DNA from: Planctomycetota bacterium
Lineage (GTDB): Bacteria > Planctomycetota > Brocadiia > JAJRTI01
Direction of reading: 5' to 3'
Assembly: GCA_024278415.1 (NCBI GenBank)
Contig: JAJRTI010000532.1
Span: forward strand, 1-13,106
Length of the DNA stretch: 13,106 nucleotides
Made by a program: the position numbers and the translations under genes. The notes under the pieces are model-generated. The model ran no database searches. It worked only from the letters and a program-made list of their open reading frames with translations, and was not told the DNA's origin. Shown piece after piece: positions 1 through 6,070 of this stretch. Numbering within the stretch: position 1 is the first letter of the stretch; each line of letters begins with the position of its first letter.

Positions 1-49
1 CGTGAAGCGTGAAGCGTGAAGCGTGAAGCGTGAAACGTAAAACGTGAAA
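1..49. repeat. 7-bp tandem array, left arm (CGTGAAG units)
   Basis: Seven consecutive 7-bp units: CGTGAAG four times, then CGTGAAA, CGTAAAA and CGTGAAA. The array may continue to the left of the window. It is the approximate reverse complement of the array at 250-288; the main difference, G versus A at unit position 4, would be a G-U pair in RNA, so the arms can fold together. No coding role is seen. Function is unknown. Confidence 0.9.
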
Positions 50-249
50 CATCGCGCGGCTTTCAGCCGCAACCAAATATTGGCCGTCTGCGCGCGTTCG
101 CGCCTGTGACAGGCGGACGAATGCCATCCTCCAGTCCCAGCATATTAATTCATCAACTTGCGACACTCGCCGCGTAAGAATCTTCTCAGGAAAACAAGAC
201 TTTTGACGTTAGCTGTGTAAAGCGCCGACACAGAGCAGGCATCCTCCCT
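50..249. other. Non-coding spacer with small hairpins between two inverted 7-bp arrays
   Basis: About 200 bases without a credible gene. It holds several small perfect hairpins: GCGGCT/AGCCGC with loop TTC at 56-70, CCAA/TTGG at 73-83, CGCCTG/CAGGCG with loop TGA at 101-115, and CTGTGT/ACACAG at 213-233. Two A+T-rich patches (71-82 and 141-150, the latter containing TATTAAT) stand out from the GC-rich surroundings. A TTGACG at 203-208 resembles a -35 box, but no good -10 follows, so no promoter is called. Confidence 0.6.
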
Positions 250-288
250 ACGCTTTACGCTTTACGCTTTACGCTTTACGTTTTACGC
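250..288. repeat. 7-bp tandem array, right arm (ACGCTTT units)
   Basis: Units ACGCTTT four times, then ACGTTTT and a partial ACGC, ending about a dozen bases before the ATG of the transporter gene at 300. It is inverted relative to the array at 1-49 and in the same orientation as the array at 4385-4417, which also precedes a start codon. The array sits where a ribosome-binding site would be expected; no AGGAGG-like sequence is visible before ATG 300. Confidence 0.9.
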
Positions 289-299
289 CCTCTCTCCCC

Positions 300-1190
300 A
301 TGCCCCCCTCCCGCAAACTCGGCCTTTTCTACGCGACGTTCGCCTCTGCAACGTGGGGCACGGTGTTCGTGCTGTCCAAGTGGCTCCTCCGCGCGAGCGA
401 GGGGTTGTCGATCTACACGCTCGCGTTCTGGCGGTTTGCGGTTTGCTCGGCGGCCCTGTGGGCCATGCTTGCGGCCACCGGCCGCGTGGGCAAGGCGCTC
501 CGCGCGCTGCGCGCGCATCCCGTGCGTTTCGGGCTCATGGGGCTGCTCGGCGGGTATGCGATGTATCTGCTCGTGCTGCTGTCGCTCCGGCATACCATGG
601 CCAACACGACGCAGATCATCATGAACAGCAACGCGGTCTTCATCGCGCCGCTTGCGTTGCTCATTGGCGAGCGCATCAAGCCGCGGGGCATGGCGGGGCT
701 TGCGCTCGGCGTGGCCGGGTGCGCGATCGTCGTGTTCGCCTCTGCCGGCGCGGCCGAGCAGAAGGAGTATCATCACGTGCTCGGCGGAACGCTGGCCGCG
801 CTGGGGGGCCTGTCGTGGGCCGGCTACACCGTGGCGGGCCGGGACGTGATCCGCAAGCACGGCGGCATCGAGTGCACCGCCATCTCCATGACCATCGGCC
901 TCGCGCTCCTGGCGGCCACCGTGCCCGCTGTGGGCAGCCCCTTCGCGATCACGACGCCGCAGGCCTGGCCGATCCTCTACCTGGGGCTCGTGCCGACCGC
1001 GCTGGGATTCGCCGCATGGTTCAAGGCCATGGAGGCGCTGCCCGCGAACGTGGTGGGGCCGTTCCAATTCCTCACGCCGGTGATCGGCGTTGGGCTCGCC
1101 GCGTGCTTCCTCCACGAGGAAGTCACGTGGCCGATTGCGTTAGGTGCGCTCATGACGTTTGCGGGCGTGTATTTCTCCTCGTCGGAGTGA
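300..1190 (+). CDS. EamA/DMT-superfamily transporter
   Basis: A 296-residue polytopic inner-membrane protein of the drug/metabolite transporter superfamily. Two EamA-like halves are visible, roughly residues 8-150 and 160-294, together giving about ten hydrophobic segments. Each half opens with the family's typical pattern (SATWGTVFVLSKW near residue 16; GGLSWAGYTVAGRD near residue 168). Length is usual for the family. Such proteins export or import small metabolites such as amino acids or nucleotide sugars; the substrate cannot be read from sequence. ATG 300 is the first start in a frame that matches the family N-terminus closely. No clear Shine-Dalgarno precedes it, only the pyrimidine-rich CCCTCTCTCCCC after a 7-bp repeat array. 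It is followed 7 bases after its stop by a strong hairpin, so it is probably transcribed separately from the synthetase gene. Confidence 0.93.
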   Translation: MPPSRKLGLFYATFASATWGTVFVLSKWLLRASEGLSIYTLAFWRFAVCSAALWAMLAATGRVGKALRALRAHPVRFGLMGLLGGYAMYLLVLLSLRHTMANTTQIIMNSNAVFIAPLALLIGERIKPRGMAGLALGVAGCAIVVFASAGAAEQKEYHHVLGGTLAALGGLSWAGYTVAGRDVIRKHGGIECTAISMTIGLALLAATVPAVGSPFAITTPQAWPILYLGLVPTALGFAAWFKAMEALPANVVGPFQFLTPVIGVGLAACFLHEEVTWPIALGALMTFAGVYFSSSE

Positions 1191-1196
1191 GGCAGG

Positions 1197-1232
1197 CGGT
1201 TTTCGGTTGTCGACACCGACAACCGAAAACCG
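1197..1232. repeat. Perfect 16-bp hairpin built of 7-bp units, after the transporter gene
   Basis: CGGTTTTCGGTTGTCG at 1197-1212, loop ACAC, then its exact reverse complement at 1217-1232. The arm contains two near-identical 7-bp units (CGGTTTT, CGGTTGT). It begins 7 bases after the TGA of the transporter gene and may act as a transcription terminator or 3'-end stabiliser, but there is no T tract on either side, so it is not a classical intrinsic terminator. Confidence 0.85.
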
Positions 1233-1349
1233 ACGATGTGGTGCGCGTTGCCGCACGACAGGCGAGTTCTACTCGGCGGATTGACTTCCCTGGGGGAGCC
1301 CAACTACAATCCCCCCCTCACCGCCGCGACCCCTCGCCGGAGCACGCGC

Positions 1350-2804
1350 ATGACGCTCATCCAACGCCTCCTCCACTCGTGTACCCAGCACCCCGACCGC
1401 GTCGCGATGGTCAACGAAGACGGGTCGAGCCTGACGTACGCACAGCTTGGCGGGCTCGCGCGCCAGTGGGCCACGCTCGTGGCCGGGGCGACTGGCCAGC
1501 CGCGTGTGGGCGTGCTGCTGCCATCGTGCAAAGAGTTCGGCGCGGCGTTCTTCAGCATCCTCGCCGCGGACAAGACGCCCGTGCCGCTGAACCTGCTGCT
1601 GTCGCCGGAGCAGCTCGTCTTCATCGCCAAGGACGCGGGGCTCGACACGGTCGTGACGACCAAGTTCTTCCGCCAGCTCGCGCCAGCGCTCGCGGCGAAC
1701 GTGCTGTACGTTGAAGACATGGCGAAGGCGGACGCCGCGCCCATGGCGCACCTGCACGCGGCCGAGGAGTCGGACACGGCCGTGCTGCTCTACACGTCGG
1801 GCACGATCGCGGAGCCGCGGGGCGTGGAGCTGACGCACGGCAACATCGGCAGCAACATCGACGCGATTATTGAGGCGATCCATTTCGAGCCCAGCGACGT
1901 AATGCTCTGCGTGCTCCCGTTGTTCCACAGTTTCGCGCTCACAACCATGCTCGCGCTCCCGGTGGCGCTGGGCATTAAGGTGGTGTATCTGCCGCGCTTC
2001 AACGCCGGCCGGGCGCTCCAACTCATCGAGGGGCACAAGGCCACGTGTCTCCTCGGCATTGCGTCGATCTTCCGCGTGCTCGCCAAGTCGGACGAGGCGC
2101 GGCGGGTGGACACGAGCACGCTGCGCCTGTGTGTGGCCGGCGGCGAGCCCTTGCCGCTGGAGGTGGTGCAGGCGTTCAAGGCCGCGTTTGGCCTGGAGTT
2201 GCTCGAAGGCTACGGCCTCACGGAGACTTCGCCGGTGATCTGCGTGAACCGGCCCGAACGGCCCAAGGTGGGCACGGCCGGCCAGGCGCTGCCAGGCGTG
2301 GAGGTTCTGTGCGCGGACGCGAACGGCCGCGCCCAGCCCGCGAATCGGGAAGGCGAGATCTGGAGCCGCGGGCCGCACATCATGAAGGGCTACTTCAACC
2401 GGCCCGACGAGACCGCGGCCGCCATCACCGACGGCGGCTGGTTCAAGACCGGCGACATGGGGATCATCGACGACGAGGGCTACATCCGGATCACGGGGCG
2501 CATCAAGGAGCTGATCATCTCCAGCGGAGAGAACATCAGCCCGGTGGAGATCGAGGAGGTGATCCTCCAGCACCCCGCGGTGTTCGAGGCTGGCGTGGTG
2601 CCGGCGCCCGATGCCACGCGGGGGGAAGTGCCTAAGGCGTTTGTCGCGCTGCACGAAGGCGCCCAGTGCACGGAGGAGGAGCTGCGCGCGTTTTGCCGCG
2701 AGCGCTTGCCCGGGTACAAGGTTCCCCGGCATTGGGAGTTCCGGGACGAGCTACCCCACGGCCCGACGGGCAAGCTGCTTCGGAGAGCGCTCAGGGAGGG
2801 ATGA
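1350..2804 (+). CDS. Acyl-CoA/acyl-ACP synthetase (AMP-forming, Aas-like)
   Basis: A 484-residue class I adenylate-forming enzyme that would activate a carboxylic acid, probably a fatty acid, with ATP and pass it to CoA or an acyl carrier protein. Visible motifs in order: the nucleotide loop YTSGTIAEPRGV (from residue 147), PLFHSFAL (about 190-197, as in Aas-type acyl-ACP synthetases), EGYGLTE (286-292), WFKTGD (364-369), GRIKEL (383-388), and the C-terminal PTGK with the adenylation lysine K475. The nucleotide loop is unusual: the canonical TTGxPK is IAEPR, so the lysine is arginine. The frame is open upstream from 1236, but ATG 1350 is chosen because GGAG lies 7 bases before it and the family N-terminus (LIQRLLHSCTQHPDRVAM) starts there. 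The stop codon is inside the following repeat hairpin. The exact acyl substrate is unknown. Confidence 0.93.
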   Translation: MTLIQRLLHSCTQHPDRVAMVNEDGSSLTYAQLGGLARQWATLVAGATGQPRVGVLLPSCKEFGAAFFSILAADKTPVPLNLLLSPEQLVFIAKDAGLDTVVTTKFFRQLAPALAANVLYVEDMAKADAAPMAHLHAAEESDTAVLLYTSGTIAEPRGVELTHGNIGSNIDAIIEAIHFEPSDVMLCVLPLFHSFALTTMLALPVALGIKVVYLPRFNAGRALQLIEGHKATCLLGIASIFRVLAKSDEARRVDTSTLRLCVAGGEPLPLEVVQAFKAAFGLELLEGYGLTETSPVICVNRPERPKVGTAGQALPGVEVLCADANGRAQPANREGEIWSRGPHIMKGYFNRPDETAAAITDGGWFKTGDMGIIDDEGYIRITGRIKELIISSGENISPVEIEEVILQHPAVFEAGVVPAPDATRGEVPKAFVALHEGAQCTEEELRAFCRERLPGYKVPRHWEFRDELPHGPTGKLLRRALREG

Positions 2805-2847
2805 GGGATGAGTGTGCGCGTCATCTCTCATCTCTCATCTCTCATCA
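2798..2847. repeat. 7-bp-repeat hairpin between convergent genes
   Basis: The left arm is two GGGATGA units plus G (2798-2812). The right side has three and a half TCATCTC units (2821-2846). A 15-bp stem (2798-2812 with 2827-2841, 14-base loop) forms in plus-strand RNA with thirteen Watson-Crick and two G-U pairs; in minus-strand RNA these two become A-C mismatches. The stop codons of both flanking genes, TGA 2802-2804 and the complement of TCA 2845-2847, are part of repeat units. It probably ends or protects the synthetase transcript (inference); no T tract is present. Confidence 0.85.
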
Positions 2848-3933
2848 CCCCGCGAACTCCCACTCCAGCCGCCATAGCTTGATCGTCTTGTCCCCGCCCC
2901 CGGACAGCACGTAACGTCCGTCGGGGCTGAAGCAGACCGCGTTCACCGCGCCCTCGTGGCCCTTGAGCAACGCGACGCTCTTGCCGGTTTCAACCTCCCA
3001 AATCCGAATGGTCATGTCCCGGCTGCCGGACACGGCCCACCGGCCGTCGGGGCTGAACGCGACCGCGCGCACCCAGTGGCCGTGGCCCAGGAAGACCTTC
3101 TCGGACGCCCCGGTCGTGCAATGCCAGAGGCGCACCGTGTTGTCTTGGCTGCCCGAGAGCGCATACCGGCCGTCGGGGCTGAGGCACACCGCGAGCACGT
3201 CGTCCTTGTGGCCTTCGAACTGGTGCGTGCGCTGGCCCGAAGCCACCTCCCACAGCCGCACGAGATGGTCCTCCCCCCCGGAAAGCGCAAACCGGCCATC
3301 GGCCCCGATGTAGACCGAATCCACCTGCTTGCTGTCCGCCTCGAAGACTTTCGCAAGCGTGCCCGTGGCCACGTCCCATTGGCAGATAGTCTTCTCATTC
3401 GTCACCCCCATGACGCCGCTGCCAGTGATCAGGCGCCGGCCGTTGGCGCTCAGGCTCGCGGAGTTGAACCGGCTTCGGTTGTCGCCGAAGACCTTGATGC
3501 TTCTTCCAGTGGCCGGGTTCCACGTGCGCAGCGACCCGTCGATGCTCGCGGTCAGCGCGATCTCCGCGTCCGCGTCGATGCACACGGCCATCACGCGGTC
3601 CGCATGGCCTTCGAGCACGTGGAGGCACTCCCCGGTCCCAGCGTCCCACACGCGTGCGGTGTTATCGTGCTGCGCCTCGATCAGGCCGCTGCTGGACAGA
3701 ATCCGCTTGCCGTCCGCGGTCATGCAGACCGCGTTGATCTCGTCGTTGTGGCCCTCAAACGTGCGCACGCACTCCGCGCCCTTGAGCCCGGTGGCCTCCG
3801 TGTAGCTCGGCGGTTCGGGCTCGATGTTGAAGACGCTCTGGCACTTCTTGCATCGGCCTTGCTTGCCGATCATCTCCTCGGTCACGTTGTAGCCGGTGTT
3901 GCATGTCCCACATCGTGCGGTGATCTTGGCCAA
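2845..3933 (-). CDS. Zinc-ribbon + seven-bladed WD40 repeat protein
   Basis: A 362-residue protein. The N-terminus carries a CxxC...CxxC zinc ribbon of the MJ0042/zinc_ribbon_4 type (C8, C11, C28, C31). After a short linker come seven WD40 repeats, about residues 56-97, 105-139, 146-187, 195-229, 236-271, 278-313 and 320-355, with repeated SPDGRYALSGS and RLW/VWD elements; seven is a complete closed propeller. No signal peptide or membrane segment is seen, so it is likely a cytoplasmic scaffold, perhaps linked to a regulatory partner. Repeats 5-7 are most regular; repeats 1 and 3 carry insertions (about residues 83-90 and 173-181). The start is TTG at 3931-3933, supported by GAGGAG with an 8-base spacing; no ATG gives the zinc ribbon. 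Zinc ribbons joined to WD40 or kinase domains are common in planctomycete-like genomes. Partner and role are unknown. Confidence 0.92.
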   Translation of the reverse strand: MAKITARCGTCNTGYNVTEEMIGKQGRCKKCQSVFNIEPEPPSYTEATGLKGAECVRTFEGHNDEINAVCMTADGKRILSSSGLIEAQHDNTARVWDAGTGECLHVLEGHADRVMAVCIDADAEIALTASIDGSLRTWNPATGRSIKVFGDNRSRFNSASLSANGRRLITGSGVMGVTNEKTICQWDVATGTLAKVFEADSKQVDSVYIGADGRFALSGGEDHLVRLWEVASGQRTHQFEGHKDDVLAVCLSPDGRYALSGSQDNTVRLWHCTTGASEKVFLGHGHWVRAVAFSPDGRWAVSGSRDMTIRIWEVETGKSVALLKGHEGAVNAVCFSPDGRYVLSGGGDKTIKLWRLEWEFAG

Positions 3934-3960
3934 GGTCCTGTCTCCTCGTGTCGTGGCAGC

Positions 3961-4040
3961 GGGGGGGGAGGGGGGGGCGCCTGCGTCCCGGGAGCGCCCA
4001 TTGTCCAGTTTGCCGCGGCCGGGTCAAGCGAGGGGGGGGG
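3961..4040 (+). repeat. Poly-G tracts, possible G-quadruplex
   Basis: Eight G, A, eight G at 3961-3977, then nine G at 4032-4040, with GGG and GGGG nearby. The tracts lie 28 bases and more upstream of the TTG start of the WD40 gene, G-rich on its template strand. They could form a G-quadruplex or vary in length by slippage; both are inference, and long homopolymers are also prone to assembly error. Confidence 0.6.
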
Positions 4041-4065
4041 CCTCCAGGGGTTTCCCCATGCGCCC

Positions 4066-4089
4066 CGCCTGTAGTGCGCACTGCAGGCG
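4066..4089. repeat. 24-bp near-perfect palindrome
   Basis: CGCCTG at 4066-4071 pairs with CAGGCG at 4084-4089 around a perfect central AGTGCGCACT (4073-4082). The single imperfect pair, T4072 with G4083, would be a wobble pair in RNA. CGCCTG/CAGGCG also forms the stem at 101-115, which may indicate a dispersed palindrome family. It could be a protein-binding site or a REP-like element. Confidence 0.7.
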
Positions 4090-4127
4090 CGCGGTGCTGA
4101 CGCCCTAACTCCTCAAGAGGGGATTCT

Positions 4128-4165
4128 CACCACAGAGGACACGGGGGGCGCAGAGACGGCGGAGG
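4128..4165. repeat. Degenerate purine-rich dispersed-repeat-like segment
   Basis: Segment beginning CACCACAGAGGACACGG and continuing with CAGAGACGG and GGAGGG. It resembles an intergenic repeat built on CACAGAGG units that I recall from unrelated environmental genomes. Only one copy is present here, so repeat status cannot be shown from this window. Confidence 0.3.
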
Positions 4166-4384
4166 GACGGGACGGGAGATTCACCAGCACGGCCTTGGGC
4201 CTGTACGCCATCTGGAACATGCGCGGCAGCAGGTTCATCATGCCGGGCAGGCCAGACATGGGCACGGAGGTGGGGCTGGGACTGTATGCAAAGCGCCCGC
4301 GGGAGTCCGGCGGATTCTGTGCTACGATAGGGGCGAGTGCTATGGAGCCTGAAACGCAGAGTTGACGATTGTTGCGCATGCCTC

Positions 4385-4417
4385 CGCTTACGTTTTACGC
4401 TTTACGCCTTACGTTCC
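4385..4417. repeat. 7-bp tandem array upstream of the GGT-like gene
   Basis: Partial CGCTT, then ACGTTTT, ACGCTTT, ACGCCTT and ACGTTCC, the same unit family and orientation as the array at 250-288. It ends 33 bases before ATG 4451. No clear inverted partner is visible upstream, apart from a lone GAAACGC at 4351-4357. The array keeps the reading frame open, which would give the downstream gene a spurious N-terminal extension if the first in-frame ATG were taken. Confidence 0.85.
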
Positions 4418-4450
4418 ATGCCGGACCGACACACACGAGGACTCACCATC

Positions 4451-6070
4451 ATGCCCCACCAATACGAAATCACATCGACCAAAGGAGTTGTCGCGGCGGA
4501 GCCGCAAGAGGCCGCGGACATCGGTGCGCGCATCCTTGCCGACGGCGGCAATGCGATGGACGCCGCGTCCGCGGCCGCGCTCGCGTCGTGCATGATGCGG
4601 CCCCATGCGACCGGCGTGGCCGGGTACGTCTGCTCCGGCGTCGTGCTCGAAGGCGCGACCGGCCGCGTCTGGTCCGTGGACGCCAACGCGGTCGCGCCCA
4701 AGGCCGCGCGGGCGGACCTGTACGAAGTGCTCCCGCCGGCCGACGGCAAGTCGCTCAACGAGCGCGAGTACTTCTGCCGGGTCAAGGACGACGCGAACGT
4801 GCACGGCCCCCTCGCGGTCGCGGCGCCGGGCATGATGGCCGGCATGGGCATCGTGTGGGAGCGGTGGGGCCGGCTCAAGTGGGAGCAAATCGTCGCGCCC
4901 TCGCAGGAACTCATCGCCCGCGGCTTCCCCTTCGGCCCAGTCGCGGGCTCGATCAAGGCGCTCGAACCGGTCATTCGGCGCTACGAGCACACCGCGCTGC
5001 ACCTGCTGCCCAAGGGCGAGGCGCCGGCGCCGGACGACGTGTGGCATCGGCCCGACATGGAGAAGACCCTGGCCCGCGTCGCCAAGGCCGGGTGGCGCGA
5101 CATGTACGACGGCGCATTGGGCCACGAAATCGGCGACTACGTCGAACTCATGGGCGGAGCGCTCACCCGCGAGGACATGGCCGCGTACGAGCCGCGCGTC
5201 ACGCCGCCGCATGAGACGACATTCCGCGGCGCCAAGGCCTGCGGATCCATCCTGCCCAACGGCTGCATCACCGCGCTCCACGTGCTGAGCATGCTCGACT
5301 GCTTCGAGTCCGCGCCGGACGACGCGCCGGCGTACTGGCATCGCTTCGCGGAGGTGCTCAAACTCGCGTGGCGAGACCGCCTGCGCTACCTCGCGGACCC
5401 GGACTTCGCGGACGTGCCGGTGGACATGCTGCTGAGCAAGGACTACGCGATGGGCCGCACCGAGGGCATGCGCCAGATGCCGGACCGCGTGGACCGCGGC
5501 CACCCGCCGTTCCTCGCGGACCACTCGCACGGCACGCTGCACCTGTCAACCGCAGACCATTGGGGCAATCTCGTGTCCATGACGATCTCCCAGGGCATGG
5601 CGTTCGGCTCGTGCTTCGCCATCCCTCACACCGGGCTGATCCTCGGCCACGGCATGTGCCGGTTCGACCCGCGGCCGGGCCGCGCCAACTCGATTGCGCC
5701 GGGCAAGCGGCCGCTCAACAACACCGCGGCCATGCTCCTCCGCGCGCCCGACCGCGATGTCGCGCTCGGCCTGCCCGGCGGCCGCAAGCTCATTGCGGTC
5801 TGTGCGCGCATGGCGCAGGGCCTGGTCGAGTTCGGCCGCACTGGGCATGAAGCCGCGAACCAGCCGCGCCTGCACGTGGAGGCCCTCGAGCCGGTCCAAG
5901 TGCAGGACACTGTGGGCGAAGGAATCATCGACGCCCTCCGCGGCATGGGCCACGAGATCGAGGTGGCGAAAGGCATCGCCGGCCGCGCCCATCTCGCGGA
6001 GCGCCTGCACGCGAGCGGCCTCCTTCGGGCCGGCGCTACCGACGGCGGGAACGTGGCTGCGGCCGAGTAG
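4451..6070 (+). CDS. Gamma-glutamyltranspeptidase-fold Ntn hydrolase, altered substrate pocket
   Basis: A 539-residue homologue of gamma-glutamyltranspeptidase. The family's N-terminal signature is clear (ADGGNAMDAASAAA, about residues 31-43), and the nucleophile lies in HGTLHLS, with T362 where the precursor is expected to self-cleave into two subunits. IAPGKRPL (415-422) and LPGG (441-444) are conserved. Against my recollection of E. coli GGT numbering, the gamma-glutamyl-binding residues are replaced: R114 by N79, N411 by G382, Q430 by G401, D433 by R404, S462/S463 by N423/N424. The enzyme is therefore probably active but on another amide. No signal peptide is seen, unlike periplasmic GGTs, so it is likely cytoplasmic. 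ATG 4451 is chosen for GAGGA about 9 bases upstream; the frame opens at 4337 but that extension is only repeat sequence. The 3' end overlaps the opposite gene by 35 bases. Confidence 0.9.
   Translation: MPHQYEITSTKGVVAAEPQEAADIGARILADGGNAMDAASAAALASCMMRPHATGVAGYVCSGVVLEGATGRVWSVDANAVAPKAARADLYEVLPPADGKSLNEREYFCRVKDDANVHGPLAVAAPGMMAGMGIVWERWGRLKWEQIVAPSQELIARGFPFGPVAGSIKALEPVIRRYEHTALHLLPKGEAPAPDDVWHRPDMEKTLARVAKAGWRDMYDGALGHEIGDYVELMGGALTREDMAAYEPRVTPPHETTFRGAKACGSILPNGCITALHVLSMLDCFESAPDDAPAYWHRFAEVLKLAWRDRLRYLADPDFADVPVDMLLSKDYAMGRTEGMRQMPDRVDRGHPPFLADHSHGTLHLSTADHWGNLVSMTISQGMAFGSCFAIPHTGLILGHGMCRFDPRPGRANSIAPGKRPLNNTAAMLLRAPDRDVALGLPGGRKLIAVCARMAQGLVEFGRTGHEAANQPRLHVEALEPVQVQDTVGEGIIDALRGMGHEIEVAKGIAGRAHLAERLHASGLLRAGATDGGNVAAAE

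Larger units (their letters stand above)
3934..4450. other. Long non-coding region upstream of the WD40 and GGT-like genes
   Basis: About 500 bases between divergent genes. It contains, in order: poly-G tracts (3961-3977, 4032-4040), a GGGG/CCCC mini-hairpin at 4047-4057, a 24-bp palindrome at 4066-4089, a degenerate purine-rich repeat near 4128-4165, and a 7-bp array at 4385-4417. The stretch 4170-4384 has no feature I recognise. A minus-strand reading frame at 4113-4379 has no family-like features and is not called. The promoters of both divergent genes should lie here, but no convincing -35/-10 pair was found. Confidence 0.6.

Noticed and set aside
203..231. Promoter with TTGACG for the transporter
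   Set aside because: No sequence resembling a -10 box lies 16-18 bases downstream.
1..290. CRISPR-like repeats
   Set aside because: The units are contiguous 7-mers with no spacers of constant length, so this is a tandem array and not a CRISPR.
1236..1349. Upstream start for the synthetase gene
   Set aside because: It begins right after the hairpin with no ribosome site, while ATG 1350 has GGAG at 7 bases and the family N-terminus.
353..1714. Long plus-strand frame overlapping the transporter and synthetase genes
   Set aside because: It is a shifted frame of two clear genes, is rich in Arg/Ala/Gly/His as expected of shadow frames in GC-rich DNA, and has no family signature.
1269..2732. 487-codon minus-strand frame opposite the synthetase gene
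   Set aside because: It is antisense to a gene with all its motifs intact; the composition (Arg, His, Leu) is typical of an antisense shadow.
2956..4074. 372-codon plus-strand frame opposite the WD40 gene
   Set aside because: It is antisense to a protein with seven recognisable repeats, and its periodicity is the mirror of the WD40 repeats.
4113..4379. 88-codon minus-strand frame in the long gap
   Set aside because: It has no recognisable family, lies partly on a repeat-like segment, and has no ribosome-binding site that I can see; kept as non-coding.
4337..4450. Upstream start for the GGT-like gene
   Set aside because: The added 38 residues come from the 7-bp array and have no family similarity; ATG 4451 has a Shine-Dalgarno.
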